Of a DNA stretch of 64,000 nucleotides, positions 46,547-56,500 are shown piece by piece. The notes under the pieces were generated by a model. The model saw only the letters and a program-made list of their open reading frames with translations. It was not told the DNA's origin and did no database searches. Positions within the stretch are counted from its first letter, which is position 1. Every line of letters starts with the position of its first letter. Both the position numbers and the translations under genes were made by a program. Source of the DNA: an uncultured Planctomycetaceae bacterium. GTDB lineage: Bacteria > Planctomycetota > Planctomycetia > Planctomycetales > Planctomycetaceae. Where the stretch lies: assembly GCA_943787265.1 (NCBI GenBank), contig CALSLT010000005.1, forward strand, positions 244,302-308,301. The letters run 5' to 3'.

Positions 46547-46702
46547 ATGCGCCGTCTAAAACAGAGCTCGCTGATCGTAATGGGTGTCGTGTGCCTTGGC
46601 GTTGCCATTCTGAATTTCGGCGGCGTGCACTGGTCATCCACAGCGTCGTGCCTCATCGTCGCAACTCTTGCGATTCCAGCGGCATTCCTGATCAAAGATT
46701 GA
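46547..46702 (+). CDS. Small two-TM membrane protein (51 residues), last gene of the terpenoid locus
   Basis: ATG 46547 to TGA 46702 codes for 51 residues, beginning MRRLKQSSLIVMG. It starts only 12 bases after the polyprenyl synthase stop on the same strand. Two hydrophobic segments are clear (about 8-24, SSLIVMGVVCLGVAILN; about 34-48, CLIVATLAIPAAFLI) with a basic first end, so it should sit in the membrane. No family is recognised. Position suggests co-expression with the prenyl synthase. The upstream GGCACC is a weak ribosome-binding site, so coupling to the preceding gene is likely. The gene ends 34 bases before a convergent gene. Confidence 0.5.
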   Translation: MRRLKQSSLIVMGVVCLGVAILNFGGVHWSSTASCLIVATLAIPAAFLIKD

Positions 46703-46736
46703 TTGCCGTAGGCTGACACCGCACCCTACGACGTTC

Positions 46737-47552
46737 TCAAAATTCGAACTTTCGGGCGCCGGGTGATTGTTCGTTGGGGCCTTCGATCTTGTGGACGACC
46801 AGAAGGGTGGCGGCCATCGCGGCGGTCGCGGTTTGGATGTGAGCTGGCACGTTCGGTGTGATTCCGACCGATCGTTCGTTGAGCTTCAGACCCTCGCCGT
46901 AGAACGAAACCTTTCCGGTCCGGCGTCCATTCCAACTAAACGATACGCAGGCAAGGCCACTCAGCGTACCAATGACTCGGTTGCTGCTGTTGTCTTCTCC
47001 GATCGCGATTGTTTCCGAGCCAACCTGCACTCGGCCTGACAAAGCTCCATTGATCACCGACTCCGTGTGAAAGTTGTCGATATCGAATGGCCACGTCGTG
47101 CCGTCCGTGAGAGCAATCGTGCCGGTCACTTTGTCATCGCCGTCTCCGATGACCACTCCGCCAACTTCGAAATCCTTATCCTTGCGTGAGCTGTTAATGC
47201 TGACATGGCAAACATCGCCGTGAGGAGAATGCAGGGCGAACTGTAAAGTCGTACCAGTCTTCTGATTGACCCAGCCGAATTTTCCCACCTGAATGTGAGT
47301 GCCGCTCCCCTTGCTAAAGTCGCGATCGATTACCCCGGTGTGCCAACCACCGAAAGCCAGCGACTCGTTGAGTCCAATGTCGTACCAGCGGCCGATCTTC
47401 CGTTCGTAGGTTGCATGGACGGGCATCACGCCGTCGACCTGAGAACTCGACGCGGCGATCTTTGCGGCAGTACCCGGGGCTGAACAACCGGCTGTCAACA
47501 GAACAGCAGACAAAGCTACGACGAGGGTCAGCGAAGCAGAGATTCGAAGCAC
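46737..47552 (-). CDS. Lipoprotein, hypothetical
   Basis: 271 residues from GTG 47552, with AAGGA seven bases upstream; the longer frame to 47621 has no matching leader. The start gives a lipoprotein signal with a good lipobox (VALSAVLLTAGC). The mature part is rich in short beta segments with Gly/Asp/Asn turns (VGGVVIGDGDDKVTGTIALTDGT; NGALSGRVQVGSETIAIGED), so a beta-sandwich or barrel is likely. I know no family for it. It should be attached to a membrane facing the periplasm-like space. It converges on the terpenoid locus but is not part of it. Confidence 0.75.
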   Translation of the reverse strand: MLRISASLTLVVALSAVLLTAGCSAPGTAAKIAASSSQVDGVMPVHATYERKIGRWYDIGLNESLAFGGWHTGVIDRDFSKGSGTHIQVGKFGWVNQKTGTTLQFALHSPHGDVCHVSINSSRKDKDFEVGGVVIGDGDDKVTGTIALTDGTTWPFDIDNFHTESVINGALSGRVQVGSETIAIGEDNSSNRVIGTLSGLACVSFSWNGRRTGKVSFYGEGLKLNERSVGITPNVPAHIQTATAAMAATLLVVHKIEGPNEQSPGARKFEF

Positions 47553-47726
47553 GACAGTTCCTTCCGTGGAATTCTGTAGCGGCTGCGGAATCGGGCAGCG
47601 TGAGACTCTAATTGGTGGCAATTCTTGCCTTCACCTCACGCGCAGGCCCGAAAACATTCTGTATTCACTGATTAACGAACGAGAGAACATCTGCTCTTTA
47701 GCCAAACTCTATGCTAGGAAGAAGAA

Positions 47727-48773
47727 TCACAGTTTCGACTGCTTTAAAGCCTGACGCTGGTCGCGGATAGATTTTTTCGCAGCCTTATACAGCTCCGTTC
47801 GAATCCTCACGATGCCCAGCTTCAAGTCGGCAGTCGACCATCCGATCTGCTCGCCGGCCTTTTGCAGCAACTTGAATTCGGCTCGCTTGATTCTGCCGTC
47901 GATCAGAGTGGCGCGAAGAAGATGATCCATGAAAACCCTGCCCTGCGCGAGATCCTGTGGAACGTCGATGGGATCCTCTTCCGAAGCTGCAGTTGCGAGA
48001 ATCATCATCATTCTCGGTGTTGGAATTCCACGACTTTCTGCCAACTCGGTGACGTACCGTCGCTCATTTTCGTGCAGTTCGCCGTCAACCATGAGGACTC
48101 GAGCAAGCGCGGCGAGCAACTCTGGCTCATTGAGAAGGCGGTCAGCTTCCAGTCGAGAGTCACCACCGTGTTGCTCCAGACTTTGTTGCTCTTGAGCAGG
48201 GCTGCCGAGGGATTCCAACATGTGGTACGGAGCAACCCCCTCCAACACCCAATCGCCCGAACCGTCATTCAACGGCGTTCCGCAATAGTTGCAGTCATCG
48301 GACTTGCCCAGGTCAATGGATGCACCGCAGTTGTTACAACTGAATGATGCGAAAGCTTTATCAGATGTACTTTTAATGCCCTTGCCGCGTTTGAGTGTCA
48401 GGACGTGAGAATAGATCCGTTGCACGCCGTGTAACTTTGGATTTTGTCGATCGCCTGAGGCCTTCGTAGCCGACCACCGAACCAGAACCAGAATTCGATC
48501 GAACTCGTCTTCTTCGGCGGGCACACATCGCACAATTTCCACGACGCCAACGGCAGGCGTCTTCCAGAACCCATCGGCCTCTCGTGACCAGAGTTTCGGC
48601 ACACCCGGTGACTCGCGATCAATGATCGGCGCTGCATATTTCACGTCGTCAAAATAGACAGCCATCAGACATCGCCAGAACATCACCGACGCTCGGTCTT
48701 CGATGTGCTGAAAGTTCAATCCCGAGTCTGACTGTTGAATTTTATCCCAGCCAGGAACGGAATGGTGGACTCG
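47727..48773 (-). CDS. 3' part of a frameshifted TIM44-like / TerB-domain gene
   Basis: This is the continuation, in another frame, of the gene starting at 49659. From about 48773 the frame gives HHSVPGWDKIQQSDSG, then FQHIEDRASVMFWRCLMAVYF, which reads as the end of the upstream protein's domain. A second four-Cys ribbon (FSCNNCGASIDLGKSDDCNYCG) and a C-terminal TerB-like helical domain (ELLAALARVLMVDGELHENERRYV, then LLRATLIDGRIKRAEFKLLQKAG) follow. TerB-like domains have acidic loops that may bind metal. An internal restart at ATG 48683 is possible but would break the first domain. Removing one C near 48764-48768 on the plus strand reading would join the frames. The open frame itself reaches 48824. 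Confidence 0.75.
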   Translation of the reverse strand, partial: RVHHSVPGWDKIQQSDSGLNFQHIEDRASVMFWRCLMAVYFDDVKYAAPIIDRESPGVPKLWSREADGFWKTPAVGVVEIVRCVPAEEDEFDRILVLVRWSATKASGDRQNPKLHGVQRIYSHVLTLKRGKGIKSTSDKAFASFSCNNCGASIDLGKSDDCNYCGTPLNDGSGDWVLEGVAPYHMLESLGSPAQEQQSLEQHGGDSRLEADRLLNEPELLAALARVLMVDGELHENERRYVTELAESRGIPTPRMMMILATAASEEDPIDVPQDLAQGRVFMDHLLRATLIDGRIKRAEFKLLQKAGEQIGWSTADLKLGIVRIRTELYKAAKKSIRDQRQALKQSKL

Positions 48774-49659
48774 GTGGCACAACCCATTCTTCAACCTGAG
48801 TGATCTCGGACAGAACCCAGTCATACTGGCCGGAATTCACGATCGACTGGCATTGTGGACACTTGGCAGTATCGACGATTTCCATTGGTCCGCCGCACTT
48901 TGGACAGCGTCCCTGAAGGACCGAAACCGTTGGGTTAGTCTTCGCACCCGGCCTCCGCGAGAACGACCAAACCTCCGTGAACCTTGTTCGTGTTCGGTCG
49001 CTGTTCCCCGAAACACGCTTTCCGGAATCCAGGTCTTCGTTGTAGCTGATTGCGGATGCCGTGATTCTGACATGAATCGTGTCAAAGTGTTGGTCCGACG
49101 TGACCGTTACGACCTGGTAGTTATCGACTTTGACATCCTTCATTCGATTTCGAATGTTCTCCGCCTTCTGCATGGCGATGTACAGTTCAAAACGCTCACG
49201 CACGCCGTCAGAAATGAACGCGCGGCATTGCCGAAGATCCTGCTCACTCCAAGCATACTGAGTCTTCACGAACCCGTTGACTACGCGCTGCTGGAACACG
49301 GCCTCATCAAAATCAGGATCCCGTTCCTGAATCTTGCGGATGGCGGAATCATGAAGACTTTCCTCCTGAACCTTACGGCCACGGCGAATCGTGCGAGTAA
49401 CTCTGACATCCTTTTCTGTTTTCTTGCTGAAGTAGAAAACGATGCCAAACACGATCCACATCGGAATCCCAACCTTCGGATACCTGAATGTGAGCTCAAT
49501 CAAAAAACCAATGAACTCTCCGTCCCCCCCACCGCCACCGCTGCTGCTTCCTCCCCCACCACCTCCACTGCTACCGCTTCCGTAACTGCCACCCCCACCC
49601 GCCTGCGCAAATAGATTCAGCGTCGTCAGAAGTAACAGTGGCAATGCGGAAACGAACAT
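48742..49659 (-). CDS. 5' part of a frameshifted TIM44-like membrane protein gene
   Basis: From ATG 49659: a signal peptide (MFVSALPLLLLTTLNLFAQA), a Gly/Ser-rich low-complexity run (21-47), a hydrophobic segment (64-78, IPMWIVFGIVFYFSK), then a TIM44-like domain (about 115-250; DFDEAVFQQRVVNGFVKTQYAW, then CRAFISDGVRERFELYI). A zinc ribbon (about 256-277; CPKCGG...CPQCQ) follows. The frame then ends early with RSWLG and TAA. The next frame, offset by one base, carries on with a natural continuation, so the intact protein would have about 630 residues. TIM44-like domains bind membranes or lipids. Whether this is real decay or a sequencing error is not clear. Confidence 0.8.
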   Translation of the reverse strand: MFVSALPLLLLTTLNLFAQAGGGGSYGSGSSGGGGGGSSSGGGGGDGEFIGFLIELTFRYPKVGIPMWIVFGIVFYFSKKTEKDVRVTRTIRRGRKVQEESLHDSAIRKIQERDPDFDEAVFQQRVVNGFVKTQYAWSEQDLRQCRAFISDGVRERFELYIAMQKAENIRNRMKDVKVDNYQVVTVTSDQHFDTIHVRITASAISYNEDLDSGKRVSGNSDRTRTRFTEVWSFSRRPGAKTNPTVSVLQGRCPKCGGPMEIVDTAKCPQCQSIVNSGQYDWVLSEITQVEEWVVPPSPPFRSWLG

Positions 49660-49935
49660 GCTGCATACCAATTCAAGAAAAATCCAAGTGCGTCGTGGCG
49701 AGAGTGTCTCGCTTGCACACTGCCAAGTGCGGCACAAACGAAACGCTACGGGGTTGCGAAATCAATCGCCGTGCAATCAGGAAGTGTAGGGTCGAGCCGG
49801 ATATCCCACCCAGGTCCGATTCATAGTAGCAACCGGCTGCAACGAAATCGTCTCGTCGTGTTTGGCAGAAACACGTCACATGCACGAATCACGTCGAATA
49901 ACTCAGTAACGTTGAATCGTCGTTCGGGAGACGCG

Positions 49936-50829
49936 TCACAGGATGGTCCCCATCGAGTCTCCCATTCGGGCGTAGAGCTCGCGGTGCTGACTGGATTGCT
50001 CGATAAGGTCTTCGTCAAAGACGACACGACCCGGTTCGAAAATCACGATCGTGGATGAACCTCCGAATCGGAAATACCCCTTCGCGTCGCCCTTTGCGAC
50101 GGCAGCTTCTGATTCGTACGTCTGACAGATGCCGCCGACACATGTCGCGCCAATCTCCATCAGCAGCACTGTTCCACACGACTCCGTAACCAGCTCCGTC
50201 AACACTCGCTTGTTGGTCGCGAGGATTTGAATGTTCTGGCAAAGCGCAATCGGATTGACCGAAAAGAGGTGCCCGTTAAGCAGTTTCGCCGACGCGGGCA
50301 CGCCACCGATGGGGAAGTGAAATCGGTGATAGTCCGTCGGGCAGAGCCGAGACAGCAGCAGGCTTCCGTTTTCGTAGCGGCGTGCCAGTTCGTGATCACC
50401 GACCAGCGTTTTCAAATCAAACATCTCCCCCTTCACGAACAGACCATCACAGTTTGAAAGGTCGGGAACGCAAAGATGTCGTCCATCGGCAGGGAAACAG
50501 ATGGACGAGGAGCTTGAATCAATCGGCCTCGCTTCGGGTTTCAGCTTCCGAAAAAAGAACTCGTTAAAGCTTTTGAACTCATCGGGTCCAACGGCGAATT
50601 CGCTGGCATCGAGTTCAAACTTTTCGATGAACGGTCCGATTTTCTGACGCGTGCCGGGGCGATCCATCGACCAGCCATACCAGTGGGAAAACAAGGCGCG
50701 TTTCACCAGTGCATGCAGAGCAATTCTTCCTGTCGCCGTTCCATAAGTCCAACGAAGCGATTTGTCGCCATAGACCTTCTCGGAGCAGACTTCCTCGCGA
50801 TACCGGTCGTAATAAAGGATTTCGTTCAT
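49936..50829 (-). CDS. psd: Phosphatidylserine decarboxylase
   Basis: 297 residues from ATG 50829; the frame extends to 51102, overlapping the DUF4105 gene, so the shorter start is preferred. The self-cleavage motif is FGGSST (255-260), giving a pyruvoyl group on the new alpha chain. FNEFFFRKLKPEARPID (about 88-104), SPADGR-like FPADGRH and the CPTDYHRFHFP motif (163-173) are type II PSD hallmarks. The enzyme makes phosphatidylethanolamine from phosphatidylserine at the membrane. No pssA gene is adjacent. Confidence 0.93.
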   Translation of the reverse strand: MNEILYYDRYREEVCSEKVYGDKSLRWTYGTATGRIALHALVKRALFSHWYGWSMDRPGTRQKIGPFIEKFELDASEFAVGPDEFKSFNEFFFRKLKPEARPIDSSSSSICFPADGRHLCVPDLSNCDGLFVKGEMFDLKTLVGDHELARRYENGSLLLSRLCPTDYHRFHFPIGGVPASAKLLNGHLFSVNPIALCQNIQILATNKRVLTELVTESCGTVLLMEIGATCVGGICQTYESEAAVAKGDAKGYFRFGGSSTIVIFEPGRVVFDEDLIEQSSQHRELYARMGDSMGTIL

Positions 50830-51034
50830 TGAGCTTGGGCGATCAAAACACGGATAGGACGATGGCAGCATTGTTGCTCGACCCGCACGCAGGTGCCACC
50901 AAGGAGATTTCGCATCTCCCTTCAGGCCAAGGCAGGCTGTGGCGACAAGCGATGAGCAATACAGCAGGGCTAATTGATCAATCGCCATTAACTGTCGCAG
51001 TCGGCTGACCTCAACGGCGGCCTGATGTTCTAGA

Positions 51035-52276
51035 CTATTCCCTGATGCGTTGTGAAAAGTCTGTCGCTTCCGAGAAGCGATTGGCCTTCTCAGTGATTTC
51101 ACTGACCTGTTGCAGCTTCTTAAAAGGAAGCTGGGTCGCGATTAGTCCCAATTCATACACCAACTCGTCGGAATAGCCGGAGAACAACACCTTCAGGCTG
51201 GCCGGTAATTTTTTGCCATTCACCAGGTTGTAGTGCAGCAGGATGCTGGTTGAGCAATTGTTGGTCAATGTGTTGTAAAATTCCGGCTGAGTTCGAAGCT
51301 TGTCGGTGCGTCGCAACATCGAGTCAAATATTGCGCGGACAGTCTCCGGCTTAGTCTTTGTCGGATAGAGATACACTCTGTCGCCACGGTACTTTGTGCG
51401 TAACAAAATCGCATCCCGCTCATCCATGATGACGTACGTCAGTTCAAATTGCCGCAGCAGCCCTTTGAGAGGCGTATACGATTCCCCGCGTTCTCGCCGC
51501 GCTTCCACCGAAATTGCCAATCGTTTGCCATCTTTGAACTCGAAGATCAAAAACGTGTGAGCTGCAGCCTCGGCATTCTTAAACGGTACAACAGCGAAGT
51601 CGACTGATTGGATGTGTCTTAGGTCAAACGTCTGATCGTAGTAAACGGGGGTGTAATCGTCTGCGGAACGGTATTCAGTGTTACGAATCGATTGAATCGT
51701 TACCAAGTTTCCGTCGAACGTGATCCGAGGCATTTTCGCCAGATTCGATTCCCATTGGCGATCGTTGGACGGGGATTGAATCAGCCACCATCCGACAAAC
51801 ACAAAGGCGGCAGCAAGGGCGAACTGCAAAAGTCGGAATTTCACGATTGCCCAACGCGTGGGCACCTCGTCGCGTGATTCGATGTGTGCAGACGCAGCGT
51901 CGACCATCAATGTGATTGCGAACCCGATCAATTGTAGAAACGGAAGCAACAGCAAGATCAGAGCGTTCTGAGGATCAGGGCGAAGCAGAAAAGCGTCAAT
52001 CAGCACGACAGCGTTCAATCCTGCTACGACGACAATTGTAATCGATGTGATTTCTGATCGATCACGGCGCAGCAGCCACCAGAAAAGCAAGTGGGGGATC
52101 TCACAGCAAACGATTAAGGCAATCGCCAGAAGTATGCCCGTGAGAATATTGGTCGCTGCAGGGCCCGAAAAGACCGTGGGCACAAACAGGACGCCCATGC
52201 ACGCGAGGGTCGCTACCACATTGGCCGCTGTCAGCCAGCGCCCGATAACTCGTAATCGATTTGTCGTCTGCGTCAT
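51035..52276 (-). CDS. DUF4105 membrane protein
   Basis: 413 residues from ATG 52276; TTG 52324 is the longer alternative. Four or five hydrophobic segments fill residues about 15-165. The soluble part has DUF4105 features: DLRHIQSVDFAVVPFKNAEA, LAISVEARRERGESYTP, LRQFELTYVIMDERDAI, RVYLYPTKTKPETV and the conserved FYNTLTNNCSTSILLH with its Asn-Asn-Cys. These His/Cys/Asn residues suggest a papain-like fold, but function is unknown. The 3' end is next to the psd gene on the same strand. Confidence 0.9.
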   Translation of the reverse strand: MTQTTNRLRVIGRWLTAANVVATLACMGVLFVPTVFSGPAATNILTGILLAIALIVCCEIPHLLFWWLLRRDRSEITSITIVVVAGLNAVVLIDAFLLRPDPQNALILLLLPFLQLIGFAITLMVDAASAHIESRDEVPTRWAIVKFRLLQFALAAAFVFVGWWLIQSPSNDRQWESNLAKMPRITFDGNLVTIQSIRNTEYRSADDYTPVYYDQTFDLRHIQSVDFAVVPFKNAEAAAHTFLIFEFKDGKRLAISVEARRERGESYTPLKGLLRQFELTYVIMDERDAILLRTKYRGDRVYLYPTKTKPETVRAIFDSMLRRTDKLRTQPEFYNTLTNNCSTSILLHYNLVNGKKLPASLKVLFSGYSDELVYELGLIATQLPFKKLQQVSEITEKANRFSEATDFSQRIRE

Positions 52277-52746
52277 AGAACGACGTTCTGTTCGCTGAAC
52301 CACTGACTCTCGGCGCAATGACAAACCTAACGACTACTGGTCGGGCTGAGATCAGCGTTAAACGCCCCAATATACCAATCGATCGACTGCAAAGTGAGCA
52401 ATCAGGTCATCGCCGGCCGGTCCGTATACTTTACACTCAATTGGCTGGTGATCATCACCACGAGATTGCCTTCAATGTCAGATGCAACCAAGCGACGAGA
52501 AGATGAAAAGCACCCCAACCAAATACCAGGAAGCTGAGTTTGCCCAAACCACGAGCAATTTCACAAAGGTCATCAGTGATGTTCGGCGTTTGCATTGATC
52601 CAGCGCTCCCTGTTTGTGGGTGAGCTAGATCAGGCGGAGCAAATCTGTGAATGTCACGTTAATTCTGGAAAGTTTTCAGAATCGTGTCTGAATGCTGCGG
52701 GTCTTGCGATTACCACCGCACTCTGGATCAAAACTGAGCAGCGGGA
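52277..52746. other. Intergenic region, no gene seen
   Basis: 470 bases between two leftward genes. The 82-codon frame at 52595-52843 overlaps the channel gene and lacks family character. No repeat, terminator or RNA gene is seen. It should hold the promoter of the DUF4105 gene. Confidence 0.4.
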
Positions 52747-53529
52747 TCACGAGCGATTCTGGTTTGCGGCATCAGAATGCCGGGCTTCCATTTCTGTTGA
52801 TATATGTAGACCCACGAGGCGAGCAACCAGGATGACCAGGTAGAGCTGGCCGATCAGTGCTTCGGCCGTGGTCAGCATTCGGGCGGGCATCGAGATCGGC
52901 GTAATGTCGCCGTAGCCAAGCGTCGTCAGCGTCACAAAGCTGAAATAGATCGCGGTGGCCGTGTGTTGATCGCCGAAGTGGATGGCGAGTTCTGACGACG
53001 GCTCTGACTTGGCGATACTCAATGCCGACCCGTCAATATCCATGACGAGTGAATACACCACGGCGAATGTCACGCCGATGAGAATGTATCCGCAAAGCGA
53101 GGCGGCGATCGTGTCGTAGTCAACTTGCCGCTGTTGGAATAGCGTTCGCACGATCAGCCGGATGACGTGTATCAGGAAGCCAATCGTCAGAATTTCCTGG
53201 GCGATTCGTAGCGATGACGATTCAGTCAGTTGAGCCAGGATAGTCAATATCAGGCATGTGCCCGCCAGGGCCAGCGTCAGTCGAGTGTGCCTCTGGTCGT
53301 CGCTGACAGCGAGAGCCGCCGCGATCAGGACCGTCGCCAGCAGAAAGACGACCATCAATGTTGCAATGGTTTTTCCCAGCTCGCCACTGAACGTGCCAAT
53401 AAATGGCGACACGAAAAGCAGCAATAACAGGCCGATCAGCAGTTGCGTAAATCGGGTCTGTCTCAGTCTTGAAAGCCATCCATGCAGAGCCGATCCGCCT
53501 GATTGTGAGTCGGGCAGCGAGTCATTCAT
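52747..53529 (-). CDS. Two-pore-helix potassium channel-like protein
   Basis: 260 residues. Hydrophobic segments lie at about 27-45, 55-75, 84-100, 110-130 and 145-163. The pore loop with selectivity filter TLGYGD (203-208; full context YFSFVTLTTLGYGD) follows, then a last segment (221-241). The filter fits a K+-selective channel. The start ATG overlaps the RND pump stop (ATGA, 53526-53529), so the two genes are translationally coupled, an uncommon pairing. No cytosolic RCK domain is present. Confidence 0.9.
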   Translation of the reverse strand: MNDSLPDSQSGGSALHGWLSRLRQTRFTQLLIGLLLLLFVSPFIGTFSGELGKTIATLMVVFLLATVLIAAALAVSDDQRHTRLTLALAGTCLILTILAQLTESSSLRIAQEILTIGFLIHVIRLIVRTLFQQRQVDYDTIAASLCGYILIGVTFAVVYSLVMDIDGSALSIAKSEPSSELAIHFGDQHTATAIYFSFVTLTTLGYGDITPISMPARMLTTAEALIGQLYLVILVARLVGLHISTEMEARHSDAANQNRS

Positions 53530-56500
53530 GCCGATTCAATCTTCACGGGTTTGACATGGAATACTTCCACAAACAAAGCATAGAGGGCCGGAACGACGAG
53601 CAACGTCAACAGAGTGGCAACGATCAGGCCGTAAATCATGCACCAGGACATCCCTTCCCACAGCGGACCGCCACTCATGGCCAGTGGCAACAGGCCTCCG
53701 ATTGTTGTAGCCGTTGTCAGAAAAATCGGTAGCAGTCGCTGTTTGCACGCATCGACCAGGCAGCTACGAAATTCGTCTCTTGTGAGACCGCAGATCGGAC
53801 CGGAACCGTCTGACTTCCTCGCCGCATCTTCGATCAGAAGGTCGGCAAACTCGATAAAAATAATGCCAGTGTTCAGCACGATTCCAAACAGCGAAAGAAT
53901 GCCGAGCTGCGGCATAAACCCGAGAGCGTTATCCGTGAAGTAGAGCCCCGGCAGAGCACCGATCAATGCCAGCGGCAACGTCGTCAGAATGATGATCGGC
54001 TTGGCCCAACCGTTGTATTGGATAACCAGGAGCAGCACGATCGACATCACCGAGATCGCCAGACAGATCGACAGCGATTCAGCGCTCTCATTGGACTTTT
54101 CCAGGTTCCCACCAACTTCGATGCTAAAGCCAGCGGGTAGGCCGGGGATGAGGCCCTTTTTCATTTCGTCGGACGCCATGATTTGCTTGACGACGTCGTT
54201 GCCAAGTACTCCGGGCTCAACCTGCGAAGACACGGAGATGACTCGGTTCAGGTTTCGACGCTCGATCGTAGCTGGCTCCCAGCGCGGCGTCAGAGTCGCT
54301 ACGGCATTCAAAGGAACTTTGGTACCGCTGCTGGCTTCGACGAAGGCCGTTTGAAGCCCATCCAGCGACGTTCTTTCGTTACCTGCCAGACGAAGGTAAA
54401 CGGGAACGAGATGGTCGCCTTCACGCAGTGTCGTGAGAAGGTGCCCCGAGTAGTACGCATTGAGCGTGTTGGCGATGTCGAGGTTTGTGACACCGGCCAG
54501 GCTGGCGGCATCTTCATCAACGTCGACGTGCAGCTGATAGCCGCTGACTCCCCAGGTATCGGTCTCGCTCCACGTTCCAGGCTCGTCGCGGATTATCCCT
54601 TTTACTTCATCAGCAATTTCCCGCATCTTCTGCATGTCGGCGAACCCGGCTCCGGTTACGCGAATCTGCACGGGGTCTTCGGAAGGCCCAAGCTGCAATT
54701 CCATCGGAACAATTCTCGCACCAACGATGGGTTCGATTCCCAATGCTGGGTCGCCGCGCTCGGCGATCTCTCGGACTCGACGTACAAGTTCGGGTGTGAA
54801 CCTGGCTTCGGTCGTTCGGACCAGAATTTCGGCATACGCCGGATTGAGCGGTTCTGGGGCCCAACTCAGATACCACCGCGAGCCACCGCGGCCAACCATC
54901 GTGCGGAATGCTCGAATTTTCTGAAGAGGCGTTCCATCGGTATCAGTAAGTGCTTGGCCGTCCGAGCTAGTCTGTGGGCTGAGTTTCTGCAGGATCGTTT
55001 CCACCTGGCGAGCAACCGCGTCGGTCTGTTCGATCGTTGAGTTTTCCGGAAGGAAGATTTCGATCGGGAATTGGTCCCGCATGTCTTTCGGAAAAAACTC
55101 CGAAGCAATCGGCAGTTTCGTCGTCACAACGAAAAGCACGATGGCGACGCCGATCGTCAGGAACTTGTGATCGATGCATGCTCGGACTGATTTGCGGAAC
55201 ACGCGATCGATCGGGTCAGGTTGTTCTCCCAAATCTTCCGCTGCGCCTTTGCGACGCGGCAGAACCGATACAATTTTCTCGAAAAGCCACGGAAGCGGCG
55301 CCGATGGTTTTGTGGCATCAGCAGGGGCACGGATAAACGTAGCCGCCAGAATTGTGCAGAACGTCATCGCCAGCACCCAACTGATGCCAAGCGTCATGGA
55401 TAGAGTCACGGGGAGGCTGTAAACATACTCGCGAGTGCTTCCGGTCAGCCCGATCAGCATCGGCGCGAACGCGGCGATCGTAGTTGCCGTGCCCATCAAC
55501 ATGGCGGTCGACAGCTGTGACGATCCTTTGATGCTGGCTTCGATCGGAGACATCCCCTCAATCTGGTTCGTTCTGGACTGATCGCAAACCTGGACGGCAT
55601 TATCGACCAGTAATCCCAACGCGATGATGATCGACGCCAGAGATATCTGCTCGAGTTGTACATCGAACAGCGTGATCAAGGCGATAGCGGCGAGCACGAC
55701 AACGGGAATATTACCGGCCATCACCATTGCTGATCGAAAGCCAACAACGAGATAGACGACGATCACCACGATGACAATTGCCCCAACGACGTTGCTGAGA
55801 ACCTGATCGATTTTCATCGTCACATTCTCAGACTGGTCGGAGATATATTTCACGCCGATGTCGCGAGGGATGGACTGTTCGACAGTCTGCATTTCGCTGA
55901 TGCGAGCCTTAGCGGCGTTGCAGACATCGACTGTGTTGGCACCGGATTTAATGGAAACGGCCACAACCACACACGGTCGTGATGTTTCTGCATCGCCAAA
56001 ACGGGAAATTACCTGGCGAGGATCGACGTAACCTCGAACAACGTTGATTCCCTGATCCGGCAGATACACCTGTCGTGCTTCGTTGCCTTCCCCGGCCATG
56101 CCTGTGGCGATTGAGTTGATCTCTTCGACGGCGTTCAACTCTCCACCAGGTTTGACAGTAAATCTTCCTGCCGCTGTGTCGATTGTGCCGCCAGGTGCCA
56201 CAATATTTCTGGCCTGAATCAGTTGCTGAAGCTGATCGGTGGTCAGTTTCAGTTGTGACCAGGTGCCGGCATCAGTCTCGGCATAGATAGCTTCTTCCAC
56301 GACTCCGTATTGCTCTGACTTGGCAACGCCGTCGAGCAATCGAAGTTCGTCTTTGATTCTCTCGGAGATCGTATCCAGTTCTCGCAGTGTGTACTCGTTC
56401 TGAGGGAGGATCTCATCCTGAGGGACGGTCTCATCTGGGTCAGACCACGGCGTCTGGTAAATCGTGGCGAGAATGACGTAAGTGTCACCGTACTCGTCGT

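Noticed and set aside
46707..46733. CGTAGG...CCTACG palindrome between the small membrane gene and the lipoprotein gene
   Set aside because: Only six paired bases with a long loop and no T-run; could be a worn repeat end but not enough to call.
49509..49610. Gly/Ser-rich run as a minisatellite or CRISPR-like array
   Set aside because: It codes in frame for a glycine linker between signal peptide and membrane segment; units are irregular and there are no spacers.
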